Positions 11,699 through 21,254 of a DNA stretch of 64,000 nucleotides are shown in pieces. The stretch comes from Cerioporus squamosus (lineage: Eukaryota; Basidiomycota; Agaricomycetes; Polyporales; Polyporaceae), in the NCBI GenBank assembly GCA_022592435.1, contig JABYQS010000180.1, positions 1 to 64,000 on the forward strand, written 5' to 3'. Position numbers and translations under genes: made by a program. How positions within the stretch are numbered: the first letter of the stretch is position 1; the number at the start of each line of letters is the position of its first letter. Below the pieces are notes generated by a model that searched no databases, was not told the DNA's origin, and saw nothing but the letters and a program-made list of their open reading frames with translations.

Positions 11699-12120
11699 TG
11701 TGGCGGTCGGAAGCGTGCAGGGGTGGGTGTGTGCGTGCCTGCGGATGGAAGGTGGTGAGAAGACTTACGGAGCTCGGTGTGGTCTCGCGAGTATTTACTT
11801 ATGTGCCGCACGAGCGGCAGGAGTGCCAAGCAAAATGGAGGAGGCAGAGCAAGGTCGGGAAGTGGTGGCGCTGCTGGCTTAATCTTAAAAGGTCCGAGCA
11901 CAGCCTCCTTGCCGCAATCCGAAATCGCCGGAGTGCCTTCGAACGAATTTCATTCCAGCTTGCTGCAGAGCTCTCGAGCGCAGTGAGAATACGAGAGAAG
12001 ATGATGGAGGTAACGGGGACCTGAGAAGGATAGAGAACAGCCAGAAGCCCGCCGTCTCCAGGACTCCGCAACGGTCACGTCCAAGCCTGATACTACATAC
12101 TGCGTCGGGTTGCCTCGGAC
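11699..12120. other. Intergenic region between C2-protein gene and sedolisin copy 1
   Basis: About 420 bp without a recognisable gene. It holds the presumed promoter and 5' UTR of the C2-domain gene and the 3' flank of the sedolisin. Confidence 0.5.
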
Positions 12121-14591
12121 AAAGTGTGAACAGGGGCCGTGCAGAGCCATGTAGTATCCGGATCCCGTGATGTTTACTCTACATACAGCACAAATGCGTA
12201 CACAGAATAATTTACAATGCACATTTTGAAACCGCTCTGCCCCCAAAGCCGCCATCGTCCGGCTACCCGTCTACAAGCCGACAGCCGAGAGCAGCTTCTT
12301 GAAGTCGGGCGTACCGAGCCCAGTGACGGGGTCCCAGCCAGCCTTTGCCGGGAACCCGTTCGTGTTGCAGCCGGGGTTCGAGCCAGACGTGATGTCATTG
12401 AGCGCAGACGCCCCAGTCGAGTACAGGAACGGGTTGAGGAACCCGAGCGGGCTCTTCCCAGCCGCGATGAGACGGTCGTTGAGGAGCGAGATGATGCTCG
12501 CGAGCGTCGGGCTCGAGCAGCTCGTGCCCTCGACGCCCTCGACCTGCCCGTCGACGACGATCTCGAAGTTGACGCCCTGGGTGGCGATGTCGGGGAAGCC
12601 GCGGCCGGTCGCGTTGTACTTGCCAGAGTTGGTGTTGCCGAGCGCCTTGAGGTAGCCGGAGACTGCGCTGGTCTGGTAGTCGGGGATGCCGAAGTAGTTA
12701 GAGAAGCCGCCGGACGAGAAGTCTGCCGCGGTCTCCGGGTTGATGCCCTGAGTAGCACCGACGGAGGTCATGCTGTTGCGGACTGGTCAGTATAGAGAAA
12801 GGTCATAATCGGGATTATGTGACGCACAAGGGGCAGCCAGAAGGGAAGGTCGGGACGAACTTGCTACAGCTGGAAGACTGCGAGCCAGAGACACCACCGT
12901 CACCGGATGCGAAGAGGATGGAGACACCCCGAGCACCCAGCTGCGCATAAGCATTGCACAGGTTGCTGGAAGGAGTACGTCAGTACACAGAGATTATAAG
13001 CGACGCAGGATGAACGTACTTCGCGAGGTTACGGGAGATTGTGTTCTCGTTCTGTCCGTAGCTTGTGGTCATCACGTAGGGTGGCGTGTCCTCGTCGAGG
13101 AGGGCGTTCACGACATCGAGGAAGCCCTCGAGGTCGCCGTCCTGGAAGTCCTCTCCAACGGAGATGAAGACGGTGGGAACACCAGTGGCAACACCGACCG
13201 TGTATTGGATGTCGAGGTTCTGAAGGGACTAGGCGTTAGCATCTCCCTGCGCAGTTGAGTGGCAACATGGACGACTTACAGCCTCGACACCAGCCTCGCT
13301 GCCGGATTGCGGGTTCGAGCCGCCATCGAGGGTTTGGAGAGTGAAGCTCGTCGACGACGAGATGTCCGTGCGGAACCGGGTCAGGAACGTCTTGAGGTCC
13401 GCCTTGTTGGCGTACTGCTCAATGAAGCCAGTGACCGCGAGCTTGTTCGACGACTCGGTGGCCGGTGTGGAAGGGATGTTGTAGATCGCCTGCAGACAGG
13501 CAGGAGTGATGGTACGTGCACACGACGAGGGGATCGTCGCACGCGACGTCAAGTTCTGGGCCTCAGCCTTGATCGGGGCCGTGAACACCGGAAGAAGGCC
13601 CCTGGGGTTCGGGAAGGTGATCGTCGGGTGCACGAGGTCAAGGTGGCCCTGGAGCTCCGCCGGAATGGAGTAGGAGAGGGTGCGGACGGCCTCCGTGCCA
13701 GTCTCGTCGTGCGTGTAGACGGAGAAGTCGGCATCGAAGAGCTCATTAGCCTTGCTCACAGGGACCTCAAACGCGAGCCAGTCGCCGGTAGCGGAGATCG
13801 TCTTCGCGTTGATGTCGTTCTCCTTCAGCCAAGCGTTGACGGCATCGACGCTGTCCTGCGTCGGAGCAACGAGCTGCTGGACCTGTTGACCACGAGATCA
13901 GTTGCTGCGGTCAGTTGCGAACACGATCCGTAGAACCTACCTCAGCCTTCGAGAGATGCTTGCCGTAGTTCGCGCTCGACGGCGTGCTGACGTCCATCAG
14001 CTTGCGCTCGAGCTCGGCGAAGTTGCTCTGCACGAGTGCGAGACGGAGCTTGAGGGTCTGGTCGGGCTGAGCAGTGCCGCGCAGCGAGAAGCCATCGGGG
14101 ATGCCCTCGCGGGACTCGTGCACCTTCATGTTGCGCGCCATGGGCTTGCCCAAGGCAAGGGCGAAGAGCGAGACGAAGAACAAACCGCGGGTGGCAACCA
14201 TGCTGGCTCGAGGTGGCTGTTGAGGAGATGAACAGGACCTTGGATGTTCTTCGTCGTTGTTGCGAGGACTTTATACTTCCTCGGGCGAGAGACCTCACAT
14301 GCAACGCGACGTGAGCGGTTCTGGCACTGTATGTCGGTGTCGAGATAGCAGGGCGGCCGGTGCTAGACCGCATGGTCCTATCAGTCGTAGGGAACAACCG
14401 TCACGGCAGGATTGGTCGACAGACGGGCAGTCTTGAGCGGCTGCAACTCGTCGCAACGTGCTCCCCGACGAGGAATGACGATCCTTCCGAGGCAGCCTGT
14501 TGTGCGGGGAAGGACTCGTGATGGCGAAGCTTGCTGTGGAGTGATCGCCATGTGCTAGAAGCAGTGTGGAGATTGATCAGAACGGTTGGCA
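12121..14591. repeat. Segmental duplication unit 1 (sedolisin block)
   Basis: Similarity with 29,097-31,470 starts in the 3' flank (GTGAACAGGGGCCGTGCA at 12,126 and 29,102). It covers the whole sedolisin gene and runs about 390 bp upstream of the start codon (shared CATGTGCTAGAAG near 14,550 and 31,428). Both copies have the same orientation. Confidence 0.85.
12271..14201 (-). CDS. Sedolisin-family serine protease (peptidase S53, tripeptidyl-peptidase-like), copy 1
   Basis: A secreted acid protease. The start at 14201 gives a hydrophobic signal peptide (GLFFVSLFALALG). A pro-kumamolisin activation domain follows (LALVQSNFAELERKLMDVSTPSSANYGKHLS). Catalytic-domain marks are: the Glu...Asp pair at the junction of the EAGVEA exon and the NLDIQYTVGVA exon; the oxyanion Asp in LFASGDGGV; the nucleophile Ser in EGTSCSSPTLAS (many family members have GTSAS); and the Ca-site segment DPVTGLGTPDF close to the C-terminus. 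Short introns separate six or so exons, e.g. GTAAGT...CGCCTAG before SLQNLDIQ. Homologues usually release tripeptides at acidic pH in nutrient digestion. Nearly identical to the copy at 29,244-31,169. Confidence 0.9.
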
Positions 14592-15177
14592 AGCCGCAAG
14601 GCTATTTTTACTACACGCATGCCTGATAAGTGCCTCCGAAGGGTTCTATTAAGATGCGCGCTCACGGTCTTGCAACGAGGATGCCCACCGGAGTCGCCGA
14701 ATCCGCATGGATGCAACACCCGGCGCAAAGAAGTCCACGGGAGGAACTCCCCGCCGACGGGAACTTGGGTGCTGTGTTTGTGAGACTCTGTGTCAGTCGG
14801 ACAACTTTGCACTATTCAGGAATCATATGTGGATTCAGCGATTCACATTTCGGAGGCCCGGGAGGGCCCGCATGCGGTTGTCTCATCGTGTTGCACGAGC
14901 AGCGCAGTACTAAATGTATGCACCTGTGAAGCTTGGTTTAATCATCTATCCTCAATTATCATTCGCGACAGACAAGCGCAAGATAAGTACCCACCGGGCA
15001 GCTAATATGAATAGTTATGCAGCCCGTCGCTCAGATTTCCTTTCGACACGTGTCACAGCCATATGCTGTAGATCCCGGATGTCAGCGCGAAGGTGTCCGA
15101 CAGAGAGCAAGTCGCTGTGGCCAAGGTATATCGTGCACATTGAAGCGATCGTAGCGAATCGATGGAGATCATCATGC
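14592..15177. other. Intergenic, no gene recognised
   Basis: Lies between the duplicated sedolisin block and the LINE insertion site. No domain or splice pattern was recognised. Confidence 0.5.
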
Positions 15178-15192
15178 AAGAACGGCGGAAGT
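15178..15192. repeat. 5' target-site duplication of the LINE
   Basis: AAGAACGGCGGAAGT here is repeated exactly at 26,805-26,819, directly after the LINE poly(A) tail. A 15-bp exact direct repeat flanking a poly(A)-tailed element is the expected product of target-primed reverse transcription. Confidence 0.85.
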
Positions 15193-16216
15193 GATCGGCT
15201 CCTCTTCCTACAACCACCATCACGGTGCGTTTTCCCGCGGTCACTGGCTCCTAGGAGCGGCCAAACCGGGGTCTCAGAACTTTCGGAATGGCCTTATGAG
15301 AACGTATTGAGCCTCTACGTGTCCCAATGCAAGGACAAGCCTGCTAGAACTGCTGCGAACGAGCGCAACGCCACGGGATCATGCCCCGATCGCCTCCTGA
15401 GGCGCACACGGCTCGAACGTGTTCTCGCGTCTGCGATTCGAGAAGGAAAGGCCTCAGGCTGCCTCTCATGATGCGTGCTAGTACGCACTGGCCTGGCTTC
15501 AGAGCCCGGTCATGAAAAAAAAAAACTCCAGAGAGAGACACGACGCGCGGCCAGCAACAAGTGCCAGGCTGGCGAAAATTTCAGGAGAAACGCCCGAGAA
15601 TCAGGCACCCGGAAACCGGGATCCCCGAGCGAGAAATGGTAGCATGGTCAGGGCGCGCCCGCATGGCACGATGACGCGTCCCATGGACGATACACCTTAT
15701 GTACAACCTTTTCGCTCTGAGAACGAGCATCCTCCGTAGCTGCTAATGCTAATGCGAACCTGCCCTCCGGAAGCTGTAGCAAGACATCAGCTCTCACCAA
15801 CTATCAGGCGAGCTCACCAGGATGTGCCACTGGGGCGGAGATGACACGAAGATCCCAATGGTTCGAGGAAAGGCGCGACGACGCTGCGAAGGCGGGCGCC
15901 ACGATGACACGTTAACATACATGTGACTTAACGCGCGCGATCACGTGCCCCAACGCGCTGGGATGCGCCCCTTCTCCCCTGGCCCTACCTCCTGCTGTCT
16001 GCCACCGCATCCGTGGAAGGACCTGCTTTAGCCACGAAACGTAGGTGCAGCTACATGCTAAGGGCGGTCTGATAGATTTTGGCGGACTTTCTTCGCTCCC
16101 GAATACGACTAACTGAACGTTGCGAGGTCCCCCACGAACCGACGTCCACCAAGACGCCTTATTCTGACTCAAATCCTTTTATTCTGCGACGTAGAAGTGT
16201 TTCGCCAACTGTCCCC

Positions 16217-16813
16217 ATGCTCCCGCACATCTACCAAAGCACCCAGCCCAGGATGTCCCTGGCTCGCGCGGAAGCTACCACTCGTACACCGCGCGTTCAG
16301 GCCCCTCCACGCCCCGACTATCTCCTCCTGATCGCCAGGTGGAAAGGACTCATGCATCCTGCCTACGGTTTTGTTGGAGGACCATGGCTGGGGCATACAT
16401 ACGCCCTCGCGACCTGGCCAGATGAACCTATTGTGGTTGGCAGGAAGGTCAAAATTCTTGCTGCATCGCCGACTGCGCACCACCGACCTGAAGTCCCATT
16501 AAACGAACTCGACACGCACGACCCGCACGTAATGGGACGAGTGGTGGAGGTCTGGAGGATGGAGGATGGTGTGGCGACCGCAAGGATTGCGAATGAATGT
16601 CGAGGAAACATGGTGGAAGAAGTGGAACTGCAGTTCCCCTATCTGCTCCAGGAGCAAGCCCGGCCCGAGAGGAGAGCATCACGACGGGAGATGGCCGAGG
16701 ACGAGGTTTTGGCAGAGGAGGATCTATTTCCGCTCGCGTGTGTGAGGCCCGTGCCGGCCTGCCGCGAGTGCCGAGGTCGCAACTGTTGGCTGAGGAGCAA
16801 CGCGAAAGAATAG
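16217..16813 (+). CDS. Hypothetical accessory ORF in the LINE 5' leader
   Basis: An ATG at 16217 opens a 198-codon frame inside the element boundaries, upstream of ORF1. The protein begins with a Pro/Arg-rich stretch, has a mixed central part (YLLLIARWKGLMHPAYGF, GGPWLGHTYALATWPDE, VMGRVVEVWRM), then an acidic tail ending in a small Cys motif CRECRGRNCW. The frame is open for ~46 codons upstream too, without another ATG. It is not a domain I know. It could be an accessory ORF, a captured host fragment, or a chance frame in a GC-rich leader. Confidence 0.4.
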   Translation: MLPHIYQSTQPRMSLARAEATTRTPRVQAPPRPDYLLLIARWKGLMHPAYGFVGGPWLGHTYALATWPDEPIVVGRKVKILAASPTAHHRPEVPLNELDTHDPHVMGRVVEVWRMEDGVATARIANECRGNMVEEVELQFPYLLQEQARPERRASRREMAEDEVLAEEDLFPLACVRPVPACRECRGRNCWLRSNAKE

Positions 16814-17408
16814 ATGTCAGTTAGCATCTGAATAAGAGGTGACGAGCTTCTGCCGACTCACGAAAGTTGATGAGATGCAATACACATTCAACGTGCGTGT
16901 CCACGCAAGCACTGGACGGCACACGGAACAGCACGTACCAGACGTCTGGAAAGACACCAATATCGGCACGCCTGCAGCGGGCGGAGCGCAGCAGAACAGC
17001 GAAAACACTAACTAGGAGGCCAGATGCGCTGTCGACGCAATTTCGAGCCGATAGAAGCGTCAACTGCCGACGCTAACCGTAGCCGAGCACACGGGCGTAC
17101 GATGCCTATATACGGAAGCGGTGTCTTGCCTATCGAACGCCCATGGCCAAAGTGGAGGAGGTCTTGAAGGCTTCAGAGGTACGCTGCGTAGCTGCCGGCG
17201 CCCAGACCTGCTGAACCGACGTACTCGACAGCGCGAGCACGACGCATGCTAATGGATCCCTAGCGCAAAGAATAGAAGGACGAAGGGCGTGCCAAACGTC
17301 GTATAACAACATGGGCACGCCCATCGACCTTGCCCACCCCTCGAATCCCTCCTGTGCTCAGCCTCTGCAAACCACTCTTCAAGCGCACTCCGCTTCTTCT
17401 CTGCTGCA

Positions 17409-20400
17409 ATGTCAAACCCCCAGTCTCCAGACCTCCAAAAGAACGTCCCGAGGTACCCTCCGGGACTGCCGACAACGCCGGGTGGCGCGGTCATACTCCA
17501 ACCTGCAACCCAGACGCCGCCGCCTTTCCAAAACGACATCGCCGAGCAAGCACGAGCCGGCGATGTTGCCGCCTTCATAGGCAACCTCACTCCTATGGTC
17601 ATCCACGACACTTTTGACAGTGTCGATTACGACCAGGCTCGTGCCATCTCGACGCCTCCCCTCACGCAGCGCCCGCGCAACAACCAACCTCTCGTCGACA
17701 ACGCAAATGCACATGCTGACGAACCGGGCCCGATGGGCGAGGGCGTGGACGGTGTGCCTCAGGCCTTTGTACACCCTGCTGCACAGGTAAGCCGTCCTCC
17801 TGTACGCTCTCTGCTATCCTCGCTGAGCGCAACCAAGGACGCTCTGCCTGCTGCTAGCAACGTCCTGCTCCCTCCCAACTGGCTGGACCACTCCCGGTCG
17901 CAGTGGGGCAGCGCACAGACACTGTATGATTCTACGCCGCTGAATTTCAGCTTCACGAGCTCCGAGACGGAGTCTGTCTCGCCGCTCATCTCGCTCTCAC
18001 CTTCGCCGACAATCCGGGTGACGAGGCCACGCAGCCGTGCCCCGGCGTGCCATCCCAGCCTGAGCCTCGCTGGAGGAGACCACGGGCATGACCAGGACGC
18101 TCGGCACGCGGCAAACAGGCACGACGAGGCCACCTCTGCCCTGAATGCGAACGGAGGGAACAGCTCAGACAACGGCACGGACTACTTTGCGTATTTCCCC
18201 ACTCCTCCTATCATCGATCCCCCGCACTACACCGAACACGTACTCCAGGGCGCCCAACGCGCACCCGATGAAAACCATGACGCAATGATAAGCCGGCACG
18301 CCGAACACCCTGAAGGCACCCGCTTCACGCGGCAGCTCCTTCTCGATGGAGATCCCGGAGCTTTCTTCCGTGGTGAGCACACGCCTAACCCCTCTCACGC
18401 TGAGCATGCTGGAAACCCCAAGAAGCGGCTATGGCCGGGTTCTCCGAACCCCGAGGAGGTCCAACGCGGGCTCAACCGTCCGCGGCCAGCAAACACCACG
18501 CCCGCACTAGTAGGCGGAAGAAGGCTCCCCGACTTGGAGGAAAGCCCCGCGAACCCCTGGGAGAGCGCGAGAAGTGAACGAGCTGACGTAGTGTGCGACG
18601 GACTTAGTACTTTAGGTCTTGCCTTTGCTCCTGCGACGGTCTCGACTCCCGCCCTGCCTGTACGCAGCCTTACTGGCCAATTTTCAATGGCGAGACTCGT
18701 ACCTCCAACCACCTCCAACCATGCTCGCCACCAACCGTCAGCGCACCCTCTACGTGACAGTGAACGCAGGCTCGGCCGGCCTCATGCCCGGGTCTCTACT
18801 GACGACGATGATGCGGACGAACCCCCACCCGGCGCTGATGATTGGGAACACGTTTCGGAGCCACAGAGCCAAGCCCCGAAGCCCGATAAAGGCAAGGGAA
18901 AGGCGCGTGCTCCGCCACAGGTCTCTGACAGCGAAGAAGAAGCCGCGGATCCTCCAAGCGCGAACGGTGGCGGCTGGAGCGAGGCCGAGATTCTGGAGGC
19001 ACGCCAACGAAGCCTAAAGACAGCTCTTGAAGACCGAGCAGGCTCCAGACGGAGCGCCTTTGCTCCTCAGACGCCTCAGACACACGGCGCCGGACCATCT
19101 GGCCAGCGCAGCAGCCCGAGGACCGCTGACGAGCGCGACTGGAGGATGCGGGACGATCCCTCCTCGCATCCTCATCCCCGGAGCGAAAACACGGTGCCGC
19201 GCCAATCCAGAAGTATCCGTCCAGGGCCAGACGATCTCGAATGCAGCCAGCGGGGGCGCGACGACGCACATCTTTCTGTCCGAAGGCACAGGGAGTTCTC
19301 AGCCTTCGCACCGCTGCCGAATACACGCGCTGCGCAATACATAAGGGACAACGCGTCGCGAGCACGTCGCAGGACATCGCCGCCCCTGCCCCAGCGCTCT
19401 CCCTTCTCCCATATCGCAAACCTTCAGAACGCGAACCCATTTCCCTCCCAGCGTGGCAGACAATGGCAAGGCAGCCACCCCTACGGCGAAAACATTCCCC
19501 CGTCCCCTGCGCCCAGGCCTTGGCAGAACACTCGCGATGACGAAGAGATGCTGTACGAGGAAGACGAGTTCCAGAACGACAATAGCAGGACCTACGAGGA
19601 CTGGAGCGAGGAGGACGGCGAACTCCTCCCCTCTGCACTCCATGGAGACCATGCCGGGGCGCACCTCGAACCGACGGGTGTTCCAGAGGGCGGTTTCCCG
19701 GTCATCCACCACGACGACCCTGAAGCGCGTTTCCGCGGGATGGCGGGAGAATGGATCCGTGAAATGTGGACAGACCCAGTCGACTCCGTCGTCTTCATTG
19801 ACGTCTACAACTACCGGTATACTGAAGAAGACGCTCTTAATAGGAGAGTCGAGGGGAACCTCAGGCGTAGTATGGAGCACATCACAGGCGAAACCGGTTT
19901 TGACGTTGTCCCGCCAGAGCTCGAGGACGGCGTGCGCGCTCGCGCGCGTGACCTGCCAACGACTTGGGCGATACGGAACCTCACTCCGGAAGGTGTCGCA
20001 AGGGCCCTCGCACGGCGCACCTGGTCTTTCCCTCACATCTCCTTCCATACATCCCCCCGATCAACAAACATGACGAGATGGGTCATGATGCTCGAGGGTT
20101 TCCTTAACGACAACGAACACAACATTCGTATGGCAGTCTCTCGGGTGCTCGAAGAGCCGGAAATGATGGAATGGATGCGGAGGATGGTGGCAGTCAACCC
20201 AGACTTCACGGGCTGGCCGGTGGACCGCGCGGTGACAGCCGTCATGCGCACCCTTCGTATCGAGACACTGCAGCAAGGCAACGGCAACTACATCACTAAT
20301 GTTTTTATTCGCTCGCCAACTAGGGACCTCCGCGAGTGGCGACGATGGATCGCGAGCCTCCGCGCGCGCCGCTACCGTAGTTTCGCCAATGGGACTGGAC

Positions 20401-20747
20401 GCGTCCGTTACACCGCGGCGTGCCCTGGCTGCAGAAGTGTGAGCCATCCTATGCATCTCTGTCCATTCCCCCACATCCGAGGCTGGAATGGGCCGGAGCC
20501 AGGCCAAGGAGTATTCGGCGAACACGTGCCGACGGACGATAACGAGCTGGCAGGAATCCCGTATGGAAGACGCGGTGCCTCCAGCACACGACCACCCTCG
20601 AACACGGGCAACCGGAGCCGCCGAGGCACACCGAGGAGAGACAGCCAACCGGCGCACTCCTCAGGCCCTCCCGGACGCGGTAGAGACGGACGCGGTCCTC
20701 GTTCGGGCAGAGGTTCAGGCGGAGGTTCGAGGAGGAAAGGCTTCTAG
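17409..20747 (+). CDS. LINE ORF1 (gag-like RNA-binding protein)
   Basis: An 1112-codon open frame from ATG 17409. The first ~750 residues are Pro/Ser/Arg-rich and probably disordered. Residues about 770-1040 form an ordered, Trp-rich, mostly helical region (EWIREMWTDPVDSVVFIDVYNYRY, FLNDNEHNIRMAVSRV). A single zinc knuckle follows, C-P-G-C-R-S-V-S-H-P-M-H-L-C (CX2CX4HX4C), the classical nucleic-acid-binding CCHC. The tail is rich in Arg/Gly (RGRDGRGPRSGRGSGGGSRR), another RNA-binding signature. By analogy with LINE ORF1 proteins it should coat the element RNA. Frames are intact. It stops 276 nt before the short leader ORF of ORF2. Confidence 0.85.
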   Translation: MSNPQSPDLQKNVPRYPPGLPTTPGGAVILQPATQTPPPFQNDIAEQARAGDVAAFIGNLTPMVIHDTFDSVDYDQARAISTPPLTQRPRNNQPLVDNANAHADEPGPMGEGVDGVPQAFVHPAAQVSRPPVRSLLSSLSATKDALPAASNVLLPPNWLDHSRSQWGSAQTLYDSTPLNFSFTSSETESVSPLISLSPSPTIRVTRPRSRAPACHPSLSLAGGDHGHDQDARHAANRHDEATSALNANGGNSSDNGTDYFAYFPTPPIIDPPHYTEHVLQGAQRAPDENHDAMISRHAEHPEGTRFTRQLLLDGDPGAFFRGEHTPNPSHAEHAGNPKKRLWPGSPNPEEVQRGLNRPRPANTTPALVGGRRLPDLEESPANPWESARSERADVVCDGLSTLGLAFAPATVSTPALPVRSLTGQFSMARLVPPTTSNHARHQPSAHPLRDSERRLGRPHARVSTDDDDADEPPPGADDWEHVSEPQSQAPKPDKGKGKARAPPQVSDSEEEAADPPSANGGGWSEAEILEARQRSLKTALEDRAGSRRSAFAPQTPQTHGAGPSGQRSSPRTADERDWRMRDDPSSHPHPRSENTVPRQSRSIRPGPDDLECSQRGRDDAHLSVRRHREFSAFAPLPNTRAAQYIRDNASRARRRTSPPLPQRSPFSHIANLQNANPFPSQRGRQWQGSHPYGENIPPSPAPRPWQNTRDDEEMLYEEDEFQNDNSRTYEDWSEEDGELLPSALHGDHAGAHLEPTGVPEGGFPVIHHDDPEARFRGMAGEWIREMWTDPVDSVVFIDVYNYRYTEEDALNRRVEGNLRRSMEHITGETGFDVVPPELEDGVRARARDLPTTWAIRNLTPEGVARALARRTWSFPHISFHTSPRSTNMTRWVMMLEGFLNDNEHNIRMAVSRVLEEPEMMEWMRRMVAVNPDFTGWPVDRAVTAVMRTLRIETLQQGNGNYITNVFIRSPTRDLREWRRWIASLRARRYRSFANGTGRVRYTAACPGCRSVSHPMHLCPFPHIRGWNGPEPGQGVFGEHVPTDDNELAGIPYGRRGASSTRPPSNTGNRSRRGTPRRDSQPAHSSGPPGRGRDGRGPRSGRGSGGGSRRKGF

Positions 20748-21023
20748 TTCCACCTTCCCTTTCCCATTCGCGGTTGAATCCCGTAGCTCTGCTATTATCA
20801 TTTTCTGTCTCTGCTCTCTCGAGTCTCTTCTGACTTGTACAACTGTATCATGCGTCTGCGTCTATGCATCTTGGCTTCAAGGTCTCGACTTACGCACAGA
20901 AAGCATGGCTTCTCGGAACGACTGGTAAGACGAACTGGCAGACCTAGGCGGTCAAACGGTACTGGTAATACGGCGCGCCAGCCTGACGAGCTGGAATACG
21001 CGTGCCGCTGAGAGAACCATGGG

Positions 21024-21254
21024 ATGTATGCGCAGTCCGTACGTCCCAGCCTCTCGGATAGCGGCGTCCACGAGGCATCTAACATACTGGCTCTAGGGCA
21101 CAGGAACATGCCTTGTGCGAGTACCAACGGTCAGCTTATTGAAGCGCGGGCGGACCGAGCACAAGCTAAAGTCATGCTGAAGGTGTCTGCGCACCGAATC
21201 TTGACGACGCCACCTACGCCAAAGGGAAAAAATTGGCTAGGGTCGGGGGGATAG
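21024..21254 (+). CDS. Short ORF overlapping the 5' end of LINE ORF2
   Basis: ATG 21024 opens a 76-codon frame ending at a TAG (21,252-21,254). ORF2 lies in the -1 frame relative to it and overlaps its last part. The overlap contains AAAAAAT at 21,227-21,233, phased as A AAA AAT in this frame. No known domain. It may supply the missing start of ORF2 by -1 frameshifting (see findings), or be a chance frame. Confidence 0.4.
   Translation: MYAQSVRPSLSDSGVHEASNILALGHRNMPCASTNGQLIEARADRAQAKVMLKVSAHRILTTPPTPKGKNWLGSGG
21227..21233 (+). promoter_or_regulatory. Candidate -1 ribosomal frameshift slippery site
   Basis: The heptamer A AAA AAT matches the X XXY YYZ rule in the frame of the 21,024-21,254 ORF. 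About 8 nt downstream, GTCGG (from 21,242) can pair with CCGAC (near 21,268), with extra G-C pairs inside, giving a possible stem. Frame geometry would move ribosomes into ORF2. No functional data. Confidence 0.35.

Noticed and set aside
13259..13933. 224-codon plus-strand frame (and its twin at 30,383-30,901)
   Set aside because: Antisense shadow of the sedolisin central exon, present in both copies only because the gene is duplicated.
15515..15525. A-run of 11 as a possible end of another retroelement
   Set aside because: No direct repeat or coding remnant next to it; it lies inside the LINE leader as defined by the target-site duplication.
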